A stretch of DNA of 64,000 bases from Rubrobacter xylanophilus. Its GTDB lineage: Bacteria > Actinomycetota > Rubrobacteria > Rubrobacterales > Rubrobacteraceae. Position 1 is the first letter of the stretch, and every line of letters begins with the position of its first letter. The notes under the pieces are model-generated. The model worked only from the letters and a program-made list of their open reading frames with translations, ran no database searches and was not told the DNA's origin. Shown here in pieces: positions 1 to 7,669 of the stretch. The stretch covers positions 855,501 through 919,500 of the forward strand of contig NZ_AP019791.1 of assembly GCF_007164525.1 (NCBI RefSeq). Reading direction: 5' to 3'. The position numbers and the translations under genes were made by a program.

Positions 1-40
1 ATAGGGAAAGCCAGAGGATCGCAGCGGGAAAGTCTCGGAT

Positions 41-74
41 GCAGGGCCTCACGACGTCCGCCGCGAGGCCCTGC
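41..74. terminator. Perfect 10-bp inverted repeat
   Basis: GCAGGGCCTC at 41-50 is repeated inverted at 65-74 around a 14-base loop. It lies about 95 bases before the aroQ start and has no T-run. It could be a terminator of a gene left of the window or an element of the aroQ leader. Nothing else is seen in 1-169. Confidence 0.4.
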
Positions 75-169
75 GAGGCGGCGGGACGACACGAGTCTCC
101 GCCGGACCGTCCCGTACGTCGTGTGCGATGATCTCTCCGCAACCAGAGAGCAGAATGCGGAGGTGTTAG

Positions 170-631
170 GTGGCGAGGGTATTCGTTCTCAACGGGGTGA
201 ACCTCGGGGCCCTGGGGACGCGCCGTCCGGAGGTCTACGGTACGCTGACGCTCGGGGACATCGAGCGGAGGCTGCGCGAGAGGTTCCCGAAGGTCGGGTT
301 CGAGTTCCGGCAGACGGACTACGAGGGGGAGATGGTCGGTTTCGTGCACGAAGCAAGGGAGAGCGATGGGATAGTGATCAACCCCGGCGCCTGGACCCAC
401 TACTCCTACGCCCTCCACGACGCGCTGGAGGCGGTCGAGGGGGTGCCGAAGGTGGAGGTCCACCTCTCGAACGTCCACGCCCGGGAGCCCTGGCGGCGCC
501 ACTCCGTGATCTCGCCCGCCGTCGAAGCCGTGGTCGCAGGGATGGGCCCCTACGGCTACGAGGTAGCCGTAGGCTACGTGCTCGGGCGGTCGGAGGCACG
601 GCGCGGTGATCCCCCGGAGGTGAACCCATGA
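170..631 (+). CDS. aroQ: Type II 3-dehydroquinate dehydratase
   Basis: The product interconverts 3-dehydroquinate and 3-dehydroshikimate in the cytoplasm. The 153-residue length and motif order fit the type II family: an N-terminal LNGVNLGALGTRRPEVYG block (family form LNGPNLNLLGTREPxxYG) with the catalytic Tyr, the YEGEMVGFVHEA block, the INPGAWTHYSYALHDAL block, and EVHLSNVHAREPWRRHS carrying the conserved His and Arg. The start is GTG with a GGAGGTG Shine-Dalgarno at 159-165. The stop overlaps the next start as ATGA. The partners (dehydrogenase and TIM-barrel protein) are not shikimate-biosynthesis genes, so a catabolic quinate/shikimate role is possible. Confidence 0.93.
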   Translation: MARVFVLNGVNLGALGTRRPEVYGTLTLGDIERRLRERFPKVGFEFRQTDYEGEMVGFVHEARESDGIVINPGAWTHYSYALHDALEAVEGVPKVEVHLSNVHAREPWRRHSVISPAVEAVVAGMGPYGYEVAVGYVLGRSEARRGDPPEVNP

Positions 632-1653
632 AGGCCTTCGTAAAGACGGGCTCCCGGCCCGGGGAGGCCGATGTCGAAGACGTGCCGGTCCCCGAGCCCG
701 GCCCTGGCGAGGTGCTGCTGCGGGTGGCCGCCTGCGGGGTCTGCGGGAGCGACGTGCACGCCTTCAGGTCGGATCCCGGCTTCGAATGGATAAGGACGCC
801 GGTAGCGCTCGGGCACGAGTTCTCCGGCACGGTGGAGGCCCTCGGGGCGGGTGTGGAGCGGGTGGCATCGGGAGACCGGGTCGTCGCGGTGGCGATACAG
901 GGCTGCGGCCGCTGCGAGCTCTGCATCGCAGGCCTGACGCAGCTGTGCCCGGACCGCGTGGCCGTAGGACTCTCGCGCGACGGGGGGATGGCGGAGTATG
1001 CAGTCATGCCCGAGGAGCACCTCGTCCCCATACCGGAGGGCCTGGATCTCACCCTGGCGGCCCTCTGTGAGCCGCTCGCGGTGGCCGTGCGCGCCGTGGA
1101 CGTGCGGGCGAGGGTGGAGCCCCGGCAGAGGGTCGTCGTCTCAGGGCCTGGTCCCATAGGCACTCTGTGCGCTTTGGTGGCGAGGCTGCGCGGGGCCGAG
1201 GTGCTTCTGACCGGCATCGGCCAGGACGCGGAGGTGCGTCTGCCCGCGGCGGAGCGTGCCGGGATAAGAGCGGCGAACCTGAGCGAGGCGCCGCTGGAGG
1301 AGCACCTGCGGGACGCCTTCGGCGGGCCCCCGGACGTCTGGATCGAGAGCTCCGGCTCGGTGAGGGCGCTCGAGTCGGCGCTAGAGAGCGTACGGGCGGG
1401 AGGAACGGTCGTCGTGGTCGGGTTGTACGCCGAGGAGATGCGCTTCTTCCCGACCGCCGCGGTGCGCAGGGAGCTGAGCCTGCTCTTCAGCTACTCCTGC
1501 AACCGCCAGGACTACCGGGCGGCCCTGGAGTTGCTCGCGGGCGGCGACCTCGACCTCAGGCCGCTCATCTCGACGTACCCCCTCGAAAGGGCGCCCGAGG
1601 CGGTCGAAGCAGTCGCAGCGGGACGGACCGTGAAGGCGGTGCTCGTCCCGTGA
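628..1653 (+). CDS. Zinc-type medium-chain alcohol/polyol dehydrogenase
   Basis: This is a 341-residue MDR oxidoreductase predicted to oxidise an alcohol or polyol with NAD(P). The N-terminal GroES-like half has the catalytic zinc Cys in GVCGSDVHAF, GHEFSG, and a structural-zinc-like Cys cluster CGRCELC...LC at about residues 92-108. The Rossmann half shows VVSGPGPIGTLCALVA. It resembles threonine/sorbitol dehydrogenases; the substrate cannot be read from sequence. It is coupled to aroQ (ATGA) and to the next gene (GTGA), so all three are one operon. A quinate or shikimate dehydrogenase role is suggested only by context. Confidence 0.88.
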   Translation: MKAFVKTGSRPGEADVEDVPVPEPGPGEVLLRVAACGVCGSDVHAFRSDPGFEWIRTPVALGHEFSGTVEALGAGVERVASGDRVVAVAIQGCGRCELCIAGLTQLCPDRVAVGLSRDGGMAEYAVMPEEHLVPIPEGLDLTLAALCEPLAVAVRAVDVRARVEPRQRVVVSGPGPIGTLCALVARLRGAEVLLTGIGQDAEVRLPAAERAGIRAANLSEAPLEEHLRDAFGGPPDVWIESSGSVRALESALESVRAGGTVVVVGLYAEEMRFFPTAAVRRELSLLFSYSCNRQDYRAALELLAGGDLDLRPLISTYPLERAPEAVEAVAAGRTVKAVLVP

Positions 1654-2501
1654 GCGCTGAGCGCGAGATAGGAATAGATCACCTCACGATGCTCGACGTC
1701 TCCCCTCCCGAGCTGGTGAGCGTCGCCCACGAGGCCGGCTTCGACGCGGTAAGCCCCCGCGTCTGGGCTTCGATCCCGGAGGAAGAGCCCTGGCCCATGA
1801 CCCCCGGCTCCCCCATGCTGGAGGAGACCGCGAGCCGGCTGGAGGCGACAGGGGTGCGAGCGCTCAGCGTGGAGGTCGTCCGCATCGGTCCCGGCACGAG
1901 GCGCGAGGACTACGAGGCTGCTTTAGAGGCCGGAGCACGGCTCGGTGCCCGCTACGTCACCGTCAACTCCGACGACCCAGATCTGGACCGCGCGAGCGAG
2001 ACCTTCGCCGCCCTCGTCGCCGACGCGCTTCCCTACGGCCTGCGGCCCGTGATCGAACCGATCCCCTATACCCGCGTCTCCAACCTGGAGCAGGCGATCT
2101 ACATCGCCGAACGCTCCGGAGGCGGCGGCATCCTGCTCGACGCACTGCACTTCTGGCGCTACGGGGGGAGGATCGAACGGCTCCGCTCGCTTGACCCCGT
2201 CCTGCTCTCCTACGTGCAGCTCTGCGACGCGCCGCTCGCGCCGCCCTCAGGGCTGCCGCGGCCCCAAAGGCTGCCGCGCGGGCAGTCTACCGACGGCACC
2301 GACCTGCAGCTCGAGAGCCGGGCGATGCGCCTCTTGCCGGGAGACGGCGAGCTGCCGCTGGCCGACTTTCTTGCTGCGCTGCCGGACGGGATGGCCGTCA
2401 GCGTGGAGGCACCGGTGCTGCACCTCCGGGAGACGCTCTCTCCCGAGGAATTCGCCCTGCGGGCACGAAAGGCGGTAGAGCGCGTGCTGCGCGCTCTTTA
2501 A
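1650..2501 (+). CDS. Sugar phosphate isomerase/epimerase-type TIM-barrel protein
   Basis: The 283-residue product has the AP-endonuclease-family-2/xylose-isomerase-like TIM barrel. Metal-ligand-type residues are visible in PVIEPIP (Glu), ILLDALHFWR (Asp, His), YVQLCDA (Asp) and SVEAPVLH (Glu near the C-terminus). The open frame extends upstream, but the GTG at 1650 overlapping the preceding TGA is the credible start and gives a family-sized protein. The same fold includes hydroxypyruvate isomerases, ketose 3-epimerases and 3-dehydroshikimate dehydratases. With aroQ at the operon head, dehydroshikimate dehydratase is an attractive but unproven assignment. Confidence 0.82.
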   Translation: MSAEREIGIDHLTMLDVSPPELVSVAHEAGFDAVSPRVWASIPEEEPWPMTPGSPMLEETASRLEATGVRALSVEVVRIGPGTRREDYEAALEAGARLGARYVTVNSDDPDLDRASETFAALVADALPYGLRPVIEPIPYTRVSNLEQAIYIAERSGGGGILLDALHFWRYGGRIERLRSLDPVLLSYVQLCDAPLAPPSGLPRPQRLPRGQSTDGTDLQLESRAMRLLPGDGELPLADFLAALPDGMAVSVEAPVLHLRETLSPEEFALRARKAVERVLRAL

Positions 2502-2525
2502 GATACGGCGCCGCGCGAAGTAAGG

Positions 2526-3122
2526 CTACCGGTTCTGAAAGCTCCCGGAGTAACTTAGTATCCGATCTCTCAACCCGGCGCCGAGTGCCTCCTGCACTTT
2601 GGGCGAGGGACCGCAGATCAGGAGTCCTGCCGGAATGGTGATCACCAGAAGAGGGGCGTTGTTTCCCCTGTAGTACGCGTAGGCCGCGCGCCCATGCCCC
2701 TGTGCGGTGAGGATGTTCCCCAGCGAATCGGCGGAGAAAACCGAATCCCACTCAAAGGGCACTATCCGGGCGAATGTGAGGTACTCGGCGAACGCAAAGG
2801 CGGGAGGCAGGTGCACGCTGGAGTGCTCGGCAACCCTGGTGAACTCCTCATCGAAACGCTTCTGGAACTCCTCGGAGTCGACGGACATCAAACAGACGAC
2901 CAGGCTGCGCACTACTCCACCGGCCGGGATGTCCGCCAGCTCCTGAAGATCCAGGGCCTCCAACGCTCCCTCTTCCCGTCGAAAGAGATAGGATTCACCC
3001 CCCAGGGTACGGGCCGGCGCCACGACGAAATGGGCGGAGAGCCCCGAAGTGGCATCCGAAACGGTAGTCTCGTAGATCTGCGAGATAGACAGCGTCGCCC
3101 CAAACCCATGCCAGCCATCCAT
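2526..3122 (-). CDS. Hypothetical protein, 198 aa
   Basis: I do not recognise this protein. It has balanced composition, no signal peptide, and alternating hydrophobic stretches consistent with a soluble alpha/beta fold (for example APLLVITIPAGLLICGPS near residues 160-177). It starts with ATG at 3122 without a strong Shine-Dalgarno. It is convergent with the TIM-barrel gene and lies just outside the left attachment repeat, so it is probably chromosomal and was downstream of tRNA-Arg before the island inserted. Confidence 0.6.
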   Translation of the reverse strand: MDGWHGFGATLSISQIYETTVSDATSGLSAHFVVAPARTLGGESYLFRREEGALEALDLQELADIPAGGVVRSLVVCLMSVDSEEFQKRFDEEFTRVAEHSSVHLPPAFAFAEYLTFARIVPFEWDSVFSADSLGNILTAQGHGRAAYAYYRGNNAPLLVITIPAGLLICGPSPKVQEALGAGLRDRILSYSGSFQNR

Positions 3123-3242
3123 GCCCGTATGTTACCACGACCCCGGGCTGAATCTTCCTCTGGCATACACACCACATCCAGAGAGGGAAGAACCCGCACC
3201 CCTTGCATCTCGGAGGATGCGGGGCGCGGAAGACGCCCGGCG

Positions 3243-3286
3243 GCGCGCCCGGCAGGATTCGAACCTGCGGCCGGCGGATTAGAAGT
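3243..3286 (-). repeat. attL: duplicated 3' part of tRNA-Arg
   Basis: These 44 bases match 46320-46363 with one mismatch (G at 3270, A at 46347) in the same orientation. They cover the tRNA from the anticodon region through the T arm to the acceptor 3' end. The sequence then diverges (GCGAATAACC instead of the anticodon-stem 5' side), so this is not a functional tRNA. This is the usual footprint of tyrosine-recombinase integration into a tRNA gene, and it marks the left border of the island. Confidence 0.9.
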
Positions 3287-3401
3287 GCGAATAACCACAT
3301 TCCAACCCGTCCTAGTGTGTCCGGGGATTCAGCTTATCTATGCGGTTTTTGACGGTTTGGCAGGAGCTCTTTGTCCGTCCCGTACCGCTCCGTGTCAGCT
3401 T

Positions 3402-3423
3402 GGTTGCGGTACGGTCGCGGTAA
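3402..3423 (+). repeat. Left copy of integrase arm-type repeat
   Basis: GGTTGCGGTACGG followed by TCGCGGTAA matches 46228-46249 in the same orientation with one change (C at 3416, T at 46242). Inside the right copy, TTGCGGTA occurs twice in tandem separated by CGG. It lies 116 bases inside attL. Position near both ends and direct orientation suggest integrase arm binding, which is an inference. Confidence 0.6.
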
Positions 3424-3436
3424 GTTTCGCCAGGGA

Positions 3437-3874
3437 TCAAGGGGCAGGGGCTGAAAGCCTCTGGATGAGTTCGGCTGGAGTGACGACCTCGGCGCTGAAG
3501 GGTAGCTCGGCGTCGAGCAGGTGCCGATCCCAGGTGACGATGAAGTCTGCACCGGCGTCGTAGGCGAGGTCGGGTATCCACCGGTCTTCGGGATCGGGCA
3601 CGCTGGGCCATTCCCAGCCTGGAGGCCGCCTGAGCTCGCCTTGCAGGCCCAGGTCCAGCGCCACCTCGAAGGCCCTGGCCGCGTTGAGGATCAAACCCTG
3701 CCGGTATCGGTTGCGGACGGTCCTCACCAACTCGACCAGGAAGGCGTCGGAGAGCGCCACCCTAATGTCCCCGGCGCCCACGGCGCGCAGGATCCGGTAG
3801 CTCGAAGCGCCCTCGTCGCCGATCAGGGCGGTTACGACCGCGTCCGTGTCGAGGACGACCAGCGGCCCGCTCAA
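3437..3874 (-). CDS. PIN-domain protein, VapC-like toxin
   Basis: The 145-residue product has the PIN nuclease layout: an Asp in VVLDTDAVVTAL near the N-terminus, a Glu in LVELVRTVRNRY near residue 48, Asp residues in DPEDRWIPDLA near 92-100, and a final Asp in TWDRHLL near 115. Family members cleave RNA with Mg2+. The start is TTG at 3874, overlapping the TGA of the upstream coiled-coil gene (TTGA). That arrangement is typical of a toxin-antitoxin pair. It is the first gene inside the left border. Confidence 0.78.
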   Translation of the reverse strand: MSGPLVVLDTDAVVTALIGDEGASSYRILRAVGAGDIRVALSDAFLVELVRTVRNRYRQGLILNAARAFEVALDLGLQGELRRPPGWEWPSVPDPEDRWIPDLAYDAGADFIVTWDRHLLDAELPFSAEVVTPAELIQRLSAPAP

Positions 3875-4182
3875 AGGGGCTTATAGCCCTCGCGCCGGCG
3901 ACGCTCTTCCCTGCGGTGCTCCCACTCCCGGATCTCCTCCGGGGTCGGCGCGGGCCTTCTCTCCTCTTTGAGGCCCAACCGCTCGCGCTCACGCCTGAGT
4001 TCTTCCCTCACCTCGTGCACGCCTTCCTGGGCGAGCCGCACTGCTTCGTCTTCAGGGAATTCGCCGGGGCGTTGGATCTCAGCCAGCCTCTCGACCGCGG
4101 TTCTAAGCTCCTTGACGGCCTCGGTGATCTCTTTGGCCGCGCGGGTCATCTCTTCGGTCTGTTTCTCTAACCGCTGTTCCAT
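3871..4182 (-). CDS. Coiled-coil protein, possible antitoxin of the PIN gene
   Basis: The 103-residue product is charged and largely helical: a heptad-rich segment over residues 1-40 and an Arg/Glu-rich C-terminal half ending in EERRRREGYKPL. No DNA-binding fold is recognised. The ATG at 4182 is chosen over an in-frame ATG at 4218 because AGGAG lies 7 bases before it. It is coupled to the PIN gene by a 4-base overlap, so it is the likely antitoxin by position, but it belongs to no family I can name. Confidence 0.6.
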   Translation of the reverse strand: MEQRLEKQTEEMTRAAKEITEAVKELRTAVERLAEIQRPGEFPEDEAVRLAQEGVHEVREELRRERERLGLKEERRPAPTPEEIREWEHRREERRRREGYKPL

Positions 4183-4229
4183 CTGAGGGCTCCTATCGTT
4201 CCGTCCAGATTGTCGCATGTTCTGCCCGA

Positions 4230-4583
4230 TTACGTCGCCTTCCCCGAACTCGTCGCCCGCCTCCGCGCAAGCTCCCCCTCCGGGTCGTCAGTCTTACCCA
4301 GGTAGAGCTTCTTCTGCCTGCCGCCCTCGTGGTAGCGGAAGTACCAGTACGGTCCCTGTTCCTTGACCGTGCCGTCCTTGCGCACGTACCGGCGGACCTC
4401 CGCCTGGAGCGTCCCGTCCGCATGCGGGCGGTACTCCAGCACCCCGGAGCCCGCCGGCTTGCCATCTTTCCCGGAGGCATCGTCTCCGAGCTCCCGCAGC
4501 CGCAGCTCGAGCTCCTCTCGCAAGCGGGCGAGCCCCTCCCGGTCGAGGTCCTTCAAGCCCGCGATCATCCGGTCCAGGTCCAC
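4230..4583 (-). CDS. DUF6788-like small protein
   Basis: The 117-residue protein has a leucine/arginine-rich helical N-terminus (LDREGLARLREELELRLREL) and a C-terminal beta-rich block with GPYWYFRYHEGGRQKKLYLGK split over residues 80-100. The second part is the hallmark of small DUF6788-type proteins found in mobile elements and often adjacent to recombinases. Function is unknown. It precedes the coiled-coil/PIN pair on the same strand with a 47-base gap. Confidence 0.6.
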   Translation of the reverse strand: MDLDRMIAGLKDLDREGLARLREELELRLRELGDDASGKDGKPAGSGVLEYRPHADGTLQAEVRRYVRKDGTVKEQGPYWYFRYHEGGRQKKLYLGKTDDPEGELARRRATSSGKAT

Positions 4584-4698
4584 GCGCCTCCTCTCGCATG
4601 TGCGCGCACAGATATAGTACCATTGTGCGCTCTCTTCGGGAGATGGTCAGGGGGCGCCGGCCGTGTGCGCCGGCGCCCCGGCGGGAAGAGGGCGTGCG

Positions 4699-5169
4699 TC
4701 AGGGAGCCCCGGCCACGAAGGCGCGCAGGGCCGCCTTGTGGCGAGCCCTCGCCGCCTCGACCAGTAGGCCGTCGCGCGGGTAGAGCCCGCACACCCGCAG
4801 GTACAGGTCGTAGCTCTGGCGGATCGCCGCCTCGGTGACCGGCTCAGCCAACGGCTCCGCGACCGCCTCCGCCAACTCCTCGGCGCGCCGGGCGCGAAGC
4901 TCCGCCATGAAGGAGACCGCCCGACCGTGGCGCGAGGCGGCGATCACCGCCGCGAAGACGTGCTTGCACGCCTTGCACCGGTTTTGGAAGTCCGCGCAGG
5001 TGCAGGACTCCTCTTCGAGATCCACCGCGTAGAAGCGCGGGCAGCTGCACGAAGGCACCCGCCAGCGCCTGTCCTGCATGGGCCGGATATCCACTCCCCG
5101 CTCCCGGAAGAGAACGAGACCGCGCAGCGCCCGAGACGTCTGCCGCTCGTGTACACTTTGCTCACTCAA
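4699..5169 (-). CDS. SWIM zinc-finger protein
   Basis: The 156-residue protein contains a SWIM-type CxC...CxH zinc site: SCTCADFQNRCKACKHVFAA at about residues 54-73, preceded by another pair in PSCSCPRFYAV. SWIM domains bind DNA or proteins. A helical tail follows (AEELAEAVAEPLAEPVTEAA). Such proteins recur in plasmids and integrative elements, sometimes next to helicases. The function here is unknown. Confidence 0.7.
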   Translation of the reverse strand: MSEQSVHERQTSRALRGLVLFRERGVDIRPMQDRRWRVPSCSCPRFYAVDLEEESCTCADFQNRCKACKHVFAAVIAASRHGRAVSFMAELRARRAEELAEAVAEPLAEPVTEAAIRQSYDLYLRVCGLYPRDGLLVEAARARHKAALRAFVAGAP

Positions 5170-5320
5170 GGACCAAACCTCCTTGGGTCGCGCCCGGGGC
5201 GGGACCAGCGCCGCCGGGCTTCTTTACACTCCGCACTGATTGTGCGCGTACAGTAATAGTACGGCAACATGGTGTTTTCCCAACATTAATTTTGTTTGAT
5301 TTGCAGGAAAATCTTCCAAG
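5170..5320. other. AT-richer intergenic segment
   Basis: This stretch contains an AT-rich patch around 5230-5310 that stands out from the surrounding high-GC DNA. It could hold the promoter for the minus-strand SWIM gene. No gene is seen in it. Confidence 0.3.
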
Positions 5321-5794
5321 CTAGAAGAGAGACGGCGCCGGAAGATAGACAAAGCCGGGCACACCCGCCAGGCGAAGCGAAGACCAGGAAACAGGCACGG
5401 AAGGCCGAGGCCCGGCACACCAAACCGGAAGGCCAGCGGACAGAGCGCACCGGATGGCGAGTGATGAGCCAGGGCCAAGGGAGCCGCCGGCGGGCGGGAA
5501 GACGCACAAGGCCGACGCACCGGCGACCACCGCACGGGTGCGAGCAGCCAGGCGGGCACGCGGCGGACCGGAAAACGACGAGGCGCGCACCACCACGGCC
5601 GAGATGCAGCACGAGCGGACGGCGGCATCAACGCCAGGGGCACAGCCGACGCGGACGGAGCCGCCGGCGGAAAGCACAGCCGCCACCACGGGAGAGACAG
5701 GAAAGGGCGAGCCATGACGGGAGCCGCAGAAAGCTACCACCCCACCGAGAGGGAGTGCAGAAGAAGAGCCAGATGTGTCGCTGCCAGAGATCAT
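5321..5794 (-). CDS. SLOG/DprA-like Rossmann-fold protein
   Basis: The product (157 residues from ATG 5794; the frame is open to 5854) has SLOG features: a first strand ending in VVAFCGSRHG, a VGCAPGVDAAVRSC block, and a Gly-rich loop VFPPAGGSLGPGSS followed by a helix and the strand AGLPVWCAGP. SLOG domains bind nucleotides or nucleotide-linked ligands. A stretch of 5461-5555 is matched at 19701-19808 with mainly synonymous changes, which supports real coding and gives a second, broken copy. The start is uncertain because the Shine-Dalgarno is weak. It lies directly downstream of a strong hairpin (5821-5917). Confidence 0.6.
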   Translation of the reverse strand: MISGSDTSGSSSALPLGGVVAFCGSRHGSPFPVSPVVAAVLSAGGSVRVGCAPGVDAAVRSCCISAVVVRASSFSGPPRARLAARTRAVVAGASALCVFPPAGGSLGPGSSLAIRCALSAGLPVWCAGPRPSVPVSWSSLRLAGVPGFVYLPAPSLF

Positions 5795-5820
5795 GTTTTG
5801 CCTGCCTGGAGGCGGGAGGG

Positions 5821-5917
5821 ACCGGGAGGGCGGGGATGTCAAGGGGTAGGGCACGGCCGGTATGGAGGCCCCTTGACACCCCTTTAAGGGCGGCTTAGCC
5901 GTCCCCGCCCTCCCGGT
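5821..5917. other. Long nested hairpin, possible structured leader RNA or MITE-like element
   Basis: A 16-bp perfect stem (5821-5836 with 5902-5917) encloses a directly adjoining 10-bp perfect stem (5837-5846 with 5869-5878). Bases 5879-5901 add smaller stems CCC...GGG and CGGCTTAGCCG. It lies just upstream of the minus-strand SLOG gene. The nested pairing is too extensive for chance, but no known RNA family is recognised. Confidence 0.55.
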
Positions 5918-6458
5918 GTAGCCTTCCCTGGCGTAGGCAAAACCCGGAACCCGGTCAGATCATGCGTGGATCCTTCGATGTCGGCGGAACTTTCACTCTG
6001 CGTCCTCAATGTGATTCGGGGCGGTGTGCCGACCTCCGGGAGGCTCTCCGCCTTTACGGCGTTGCGCTTCTCGCGATGTTCGATGAGGGCCGGGGTCGGC
6101 GTAGAGAAGCGGAGCCGACTGCGGACCGTACCGATGAGGATCGCCTTCCACAAGCGGCGAGCTTTAGCTGGCCGCCCTGTCGGGGCGCGTTACCGGAGAA
6201 TGTCTGTAGAGGGCCGGGGGCCGACCATCCGGGGCGGCCTGCGGCCCGTACCTCCGAGCCTCGCCCTGCGCCGTTCCGCCGGGAGAGCACAGCCCGGTTC
6301 CTGCCAGGTTGCCGCAGGCAACCCCGAAGGGGCGGCATAAAGCCGCCTGGGAGGTAGGTGTGCGAGCCTTCCCGTAGGCGTGGCGATGTCGCGATCCGAT
6401 CTCATAATCCCGCTTTGACGGCAGCGAAAGCCACTGCATCGATGCCGATCTGCGTGCT
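5918..6458. other. Gene-free stretch
   Basis: Apart from the repeat copy, no credible gene is seen. Short open frames on both strands lack recognisable domains, good start sites and coding-like conservation. Confidence 0.4.
6133..6390. repeat. Diverged dispersed repeat, copy 1, hairpin-rich
   Basis: By eye this stretch aligns along its length with 38810-39090: shared blocks include GGATCGCCT, GGGCCGGGGG, CACAGCCCGG versus CGCAGCCCGG, and a chain of hairpins. Here the chain is GTTGC/GCAAC, CCCC/GGGG and CGGC/GCCG; in copy 2 the stems are kept with different loops. No reading frame is conserved. Nearby 5874-5935 shows a weaker match to the hairpin part. Confidence 0.45.
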
Positions 6459-6720
6459 CTACAACTTTCTTGTTCGCCCGTCACGATCGTATGGTGCGAG
6501 ACGGGCGAACAGCCTCAGAGCGAAGAGGAAGTCGACGGTTATTGCCACTTGGGGAGGTTGAAGGTGGGCCAGCACCAGGCTGTCGAGTAAATTGGCAAGG
6601 CTGCCGAGGACAAAGCCAAGTGCCGTTCCGCCGACTCCCACTCCGTCCCTCCGGGTCACGCCTTCGATGGTGATGCGAATAGGGCCGAACTCGCGCCAAC
6701 GCTCGTCAGGCTCCGGGCGC
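6459..6720 (-). pseudogene. Decayed lspA (signal peptidase II) remnant
   Basis: A minus-strand frame carries ALGFVLGSLANLLDSL followed by AITVDFLFALRLF. These match LILGGGLANLLDRL and AITVGVFLVVWLL in the intact lspA at 8736-9263. The stretch between them, which holds the second catalytic Asp region in the intact gene, is shortened, and the N-terminal part is not recognisable. It lies downstream of the ZIP gene, at the tail of the same operon that carries the intact copy. Confidence 0.6.
6471..6511. terminator. 12-bp perfect inverted repeat at end of lspA remnant
   Basis: TGTTCGCCCGTC at 6471-6482 pairs with 6500-6511 around a 17-base loop. It lies at the 3' end of the minus-strand metal operon and its lspA remnant. 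It may act as the operon's terminator; no clear T-run follows. Confidence 0.4.
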
Positions 6721-6883
6721 TCTTCCGGCTCGTGCCTCCGCCCGGCACCGGTTAGCGGCCACGAGATTCATGCTCTCCTGCTCTGCGGAGCCGGGTGGTC
6801 GGGAAGCCGGATGACCATCAGGCGAGCGTGGCGGAGTCTTCAGGCCATGCTCGTGGAGGCCATCAGGGTCCCTGCCCGGCCCT
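6721..6883. other. Intergenic, nothing recognised
   Basis: This lies between the ZIP gene stop and the lspA remnant. No gene or structured site is evident. Confidence 0.3.
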
Positions 6884-7621
6884 CTACTCCACCTCCAGGT
6901 AGGTAGAGAGCAGCGCGAAGAGGGCGAAGCCGCCGATGAAGGCCAGGGACGAAAGCGGGGACTCGGGGACCTCCTCGACCGCCTCAGGCACCAGTTCCTC
7001 GACCACCAGCGTACTGAGAACCCCGGCGGTGAAGGTGAGCAAGAGGAGCTTGTTGAGCTCGGACGCGTCGCGCATCAGCCAGTAGCCGAGCGTGGCGCCC
7101 AGGAAGATGGGCGCCGCGAAGGCCGCCGAGAGGAGCAGGCGCCGGCTGCGCGGGACGCCCCTTCTCCTGAAGTTGGCGACGGTGGCGAAGCCTTCCGGGA
7201 TGTCCGAGGGCACCTGTCCCAAAGCCAGGAGCAGGCCGAGGCCCACGGCCACCGTCGAGCCGGTGCCGACCATGATCCCGTCGGAGAAGAGGTCAACCGA
7301 GACGCCGAAGAAGATCACCCACGGCCCAGCTCCGCCCTCGCCGCCGTAGCGGTCGTTGAGGCGCTGTATGGCCCAGTCCACGGCCACGTAGAAGACGCCG
7401 CCCAGGACGAAGGCCAGAACGATGGCCCAGGCCGGGTCGGCCTCCAGCGCCCGGGGCATGAGCTCCACGGCCACCACGGCGACCACCACGCCGGCGGCCG
7501 AGTAGAGGGCGAGGTTGAGCATCAGGCGCGAGACGGGCACGAACTCGGCGAGCGCCCCGCCCGCGAAGTTGCCGAGTGCGGGCAACGCGGCGAACGCGAG
7601 TACGACCAGGTACTCGTTCAA
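6884..7621 (-). CDS. ZIP-family metal transporter
   Basis: The 245-residue membrane protein has about eight hydrophobic segments. The ZIP signature pair is visible: SVDLFSDGIMVGTG in the TM4 position and QVPSDIPEGFATVANF in the TM5 position, matching the family's HxxxD and EIPEG-type binuclear site with Asp at the usual first His position. ZIP proteins move divalent metals into the cytoplasm. It is the last intact gene of the arsR-ATPase-ligase-lspA-DUF305 run on this strand (48-base gap), so import and export may be co-regulated. Confidence 0.85.
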   Translation of the reverse strand: MNEYLVVLAFAALPALGNFAGGALAEFVPVSRLMLNLALYSAAGVVVAVVAVELMPRALEADPAWAIVLAFVLGGVFYVAVDWAIQRLNDRYGGEGGAGPWVIFFGVSVDLFSDGIMVGTGSTVAVGLGLLLALGQVPSDIPEGFATVANFRRRGVPRSRRLLLSAAFAAPIFLGATLGYWLMRDASELNKLLLLTFTAGVLSTLVVEELVPEAVEEVPESPLSSLAFIGGFALFALLSTYLEVE

Positions 7622-7669
7622 GGGGCTGCTCCCTCGGGCGGCCGCGCTCCGAACGGGGCGCCAACGGCG

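Noticed and set aside
378-1217. Long minus-strand open frame across aroQ and the dehydrogenase gene
   Set aside because: It is antisense to well-supported genes, rich in Arg/Ser/Pro as expected of high-GC shadow frames, and has no domain.
3244-3320. A second tRNA-Arg gene at the left border
   Set aside because: Only the 3' part matches; the 5' half of the cloverleaf is missing, so it is an attachment-site remnant.
5884-6153. 89-codon minus-strand open frame in the gene-poor region
   Set aside because: It has no recognisable domain and no good Shine-Dalgarno, and it lies beside the hairpin repeat. It was left out as unsupported.
6133-6390. Group II intron, IscB/TnpB guide RNA or RNase P-like RNA
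   Set aside because: No intron-encoded protein, TnpB/IscB gene, domain V hairpin or RNase P core sequence is present near either copy.
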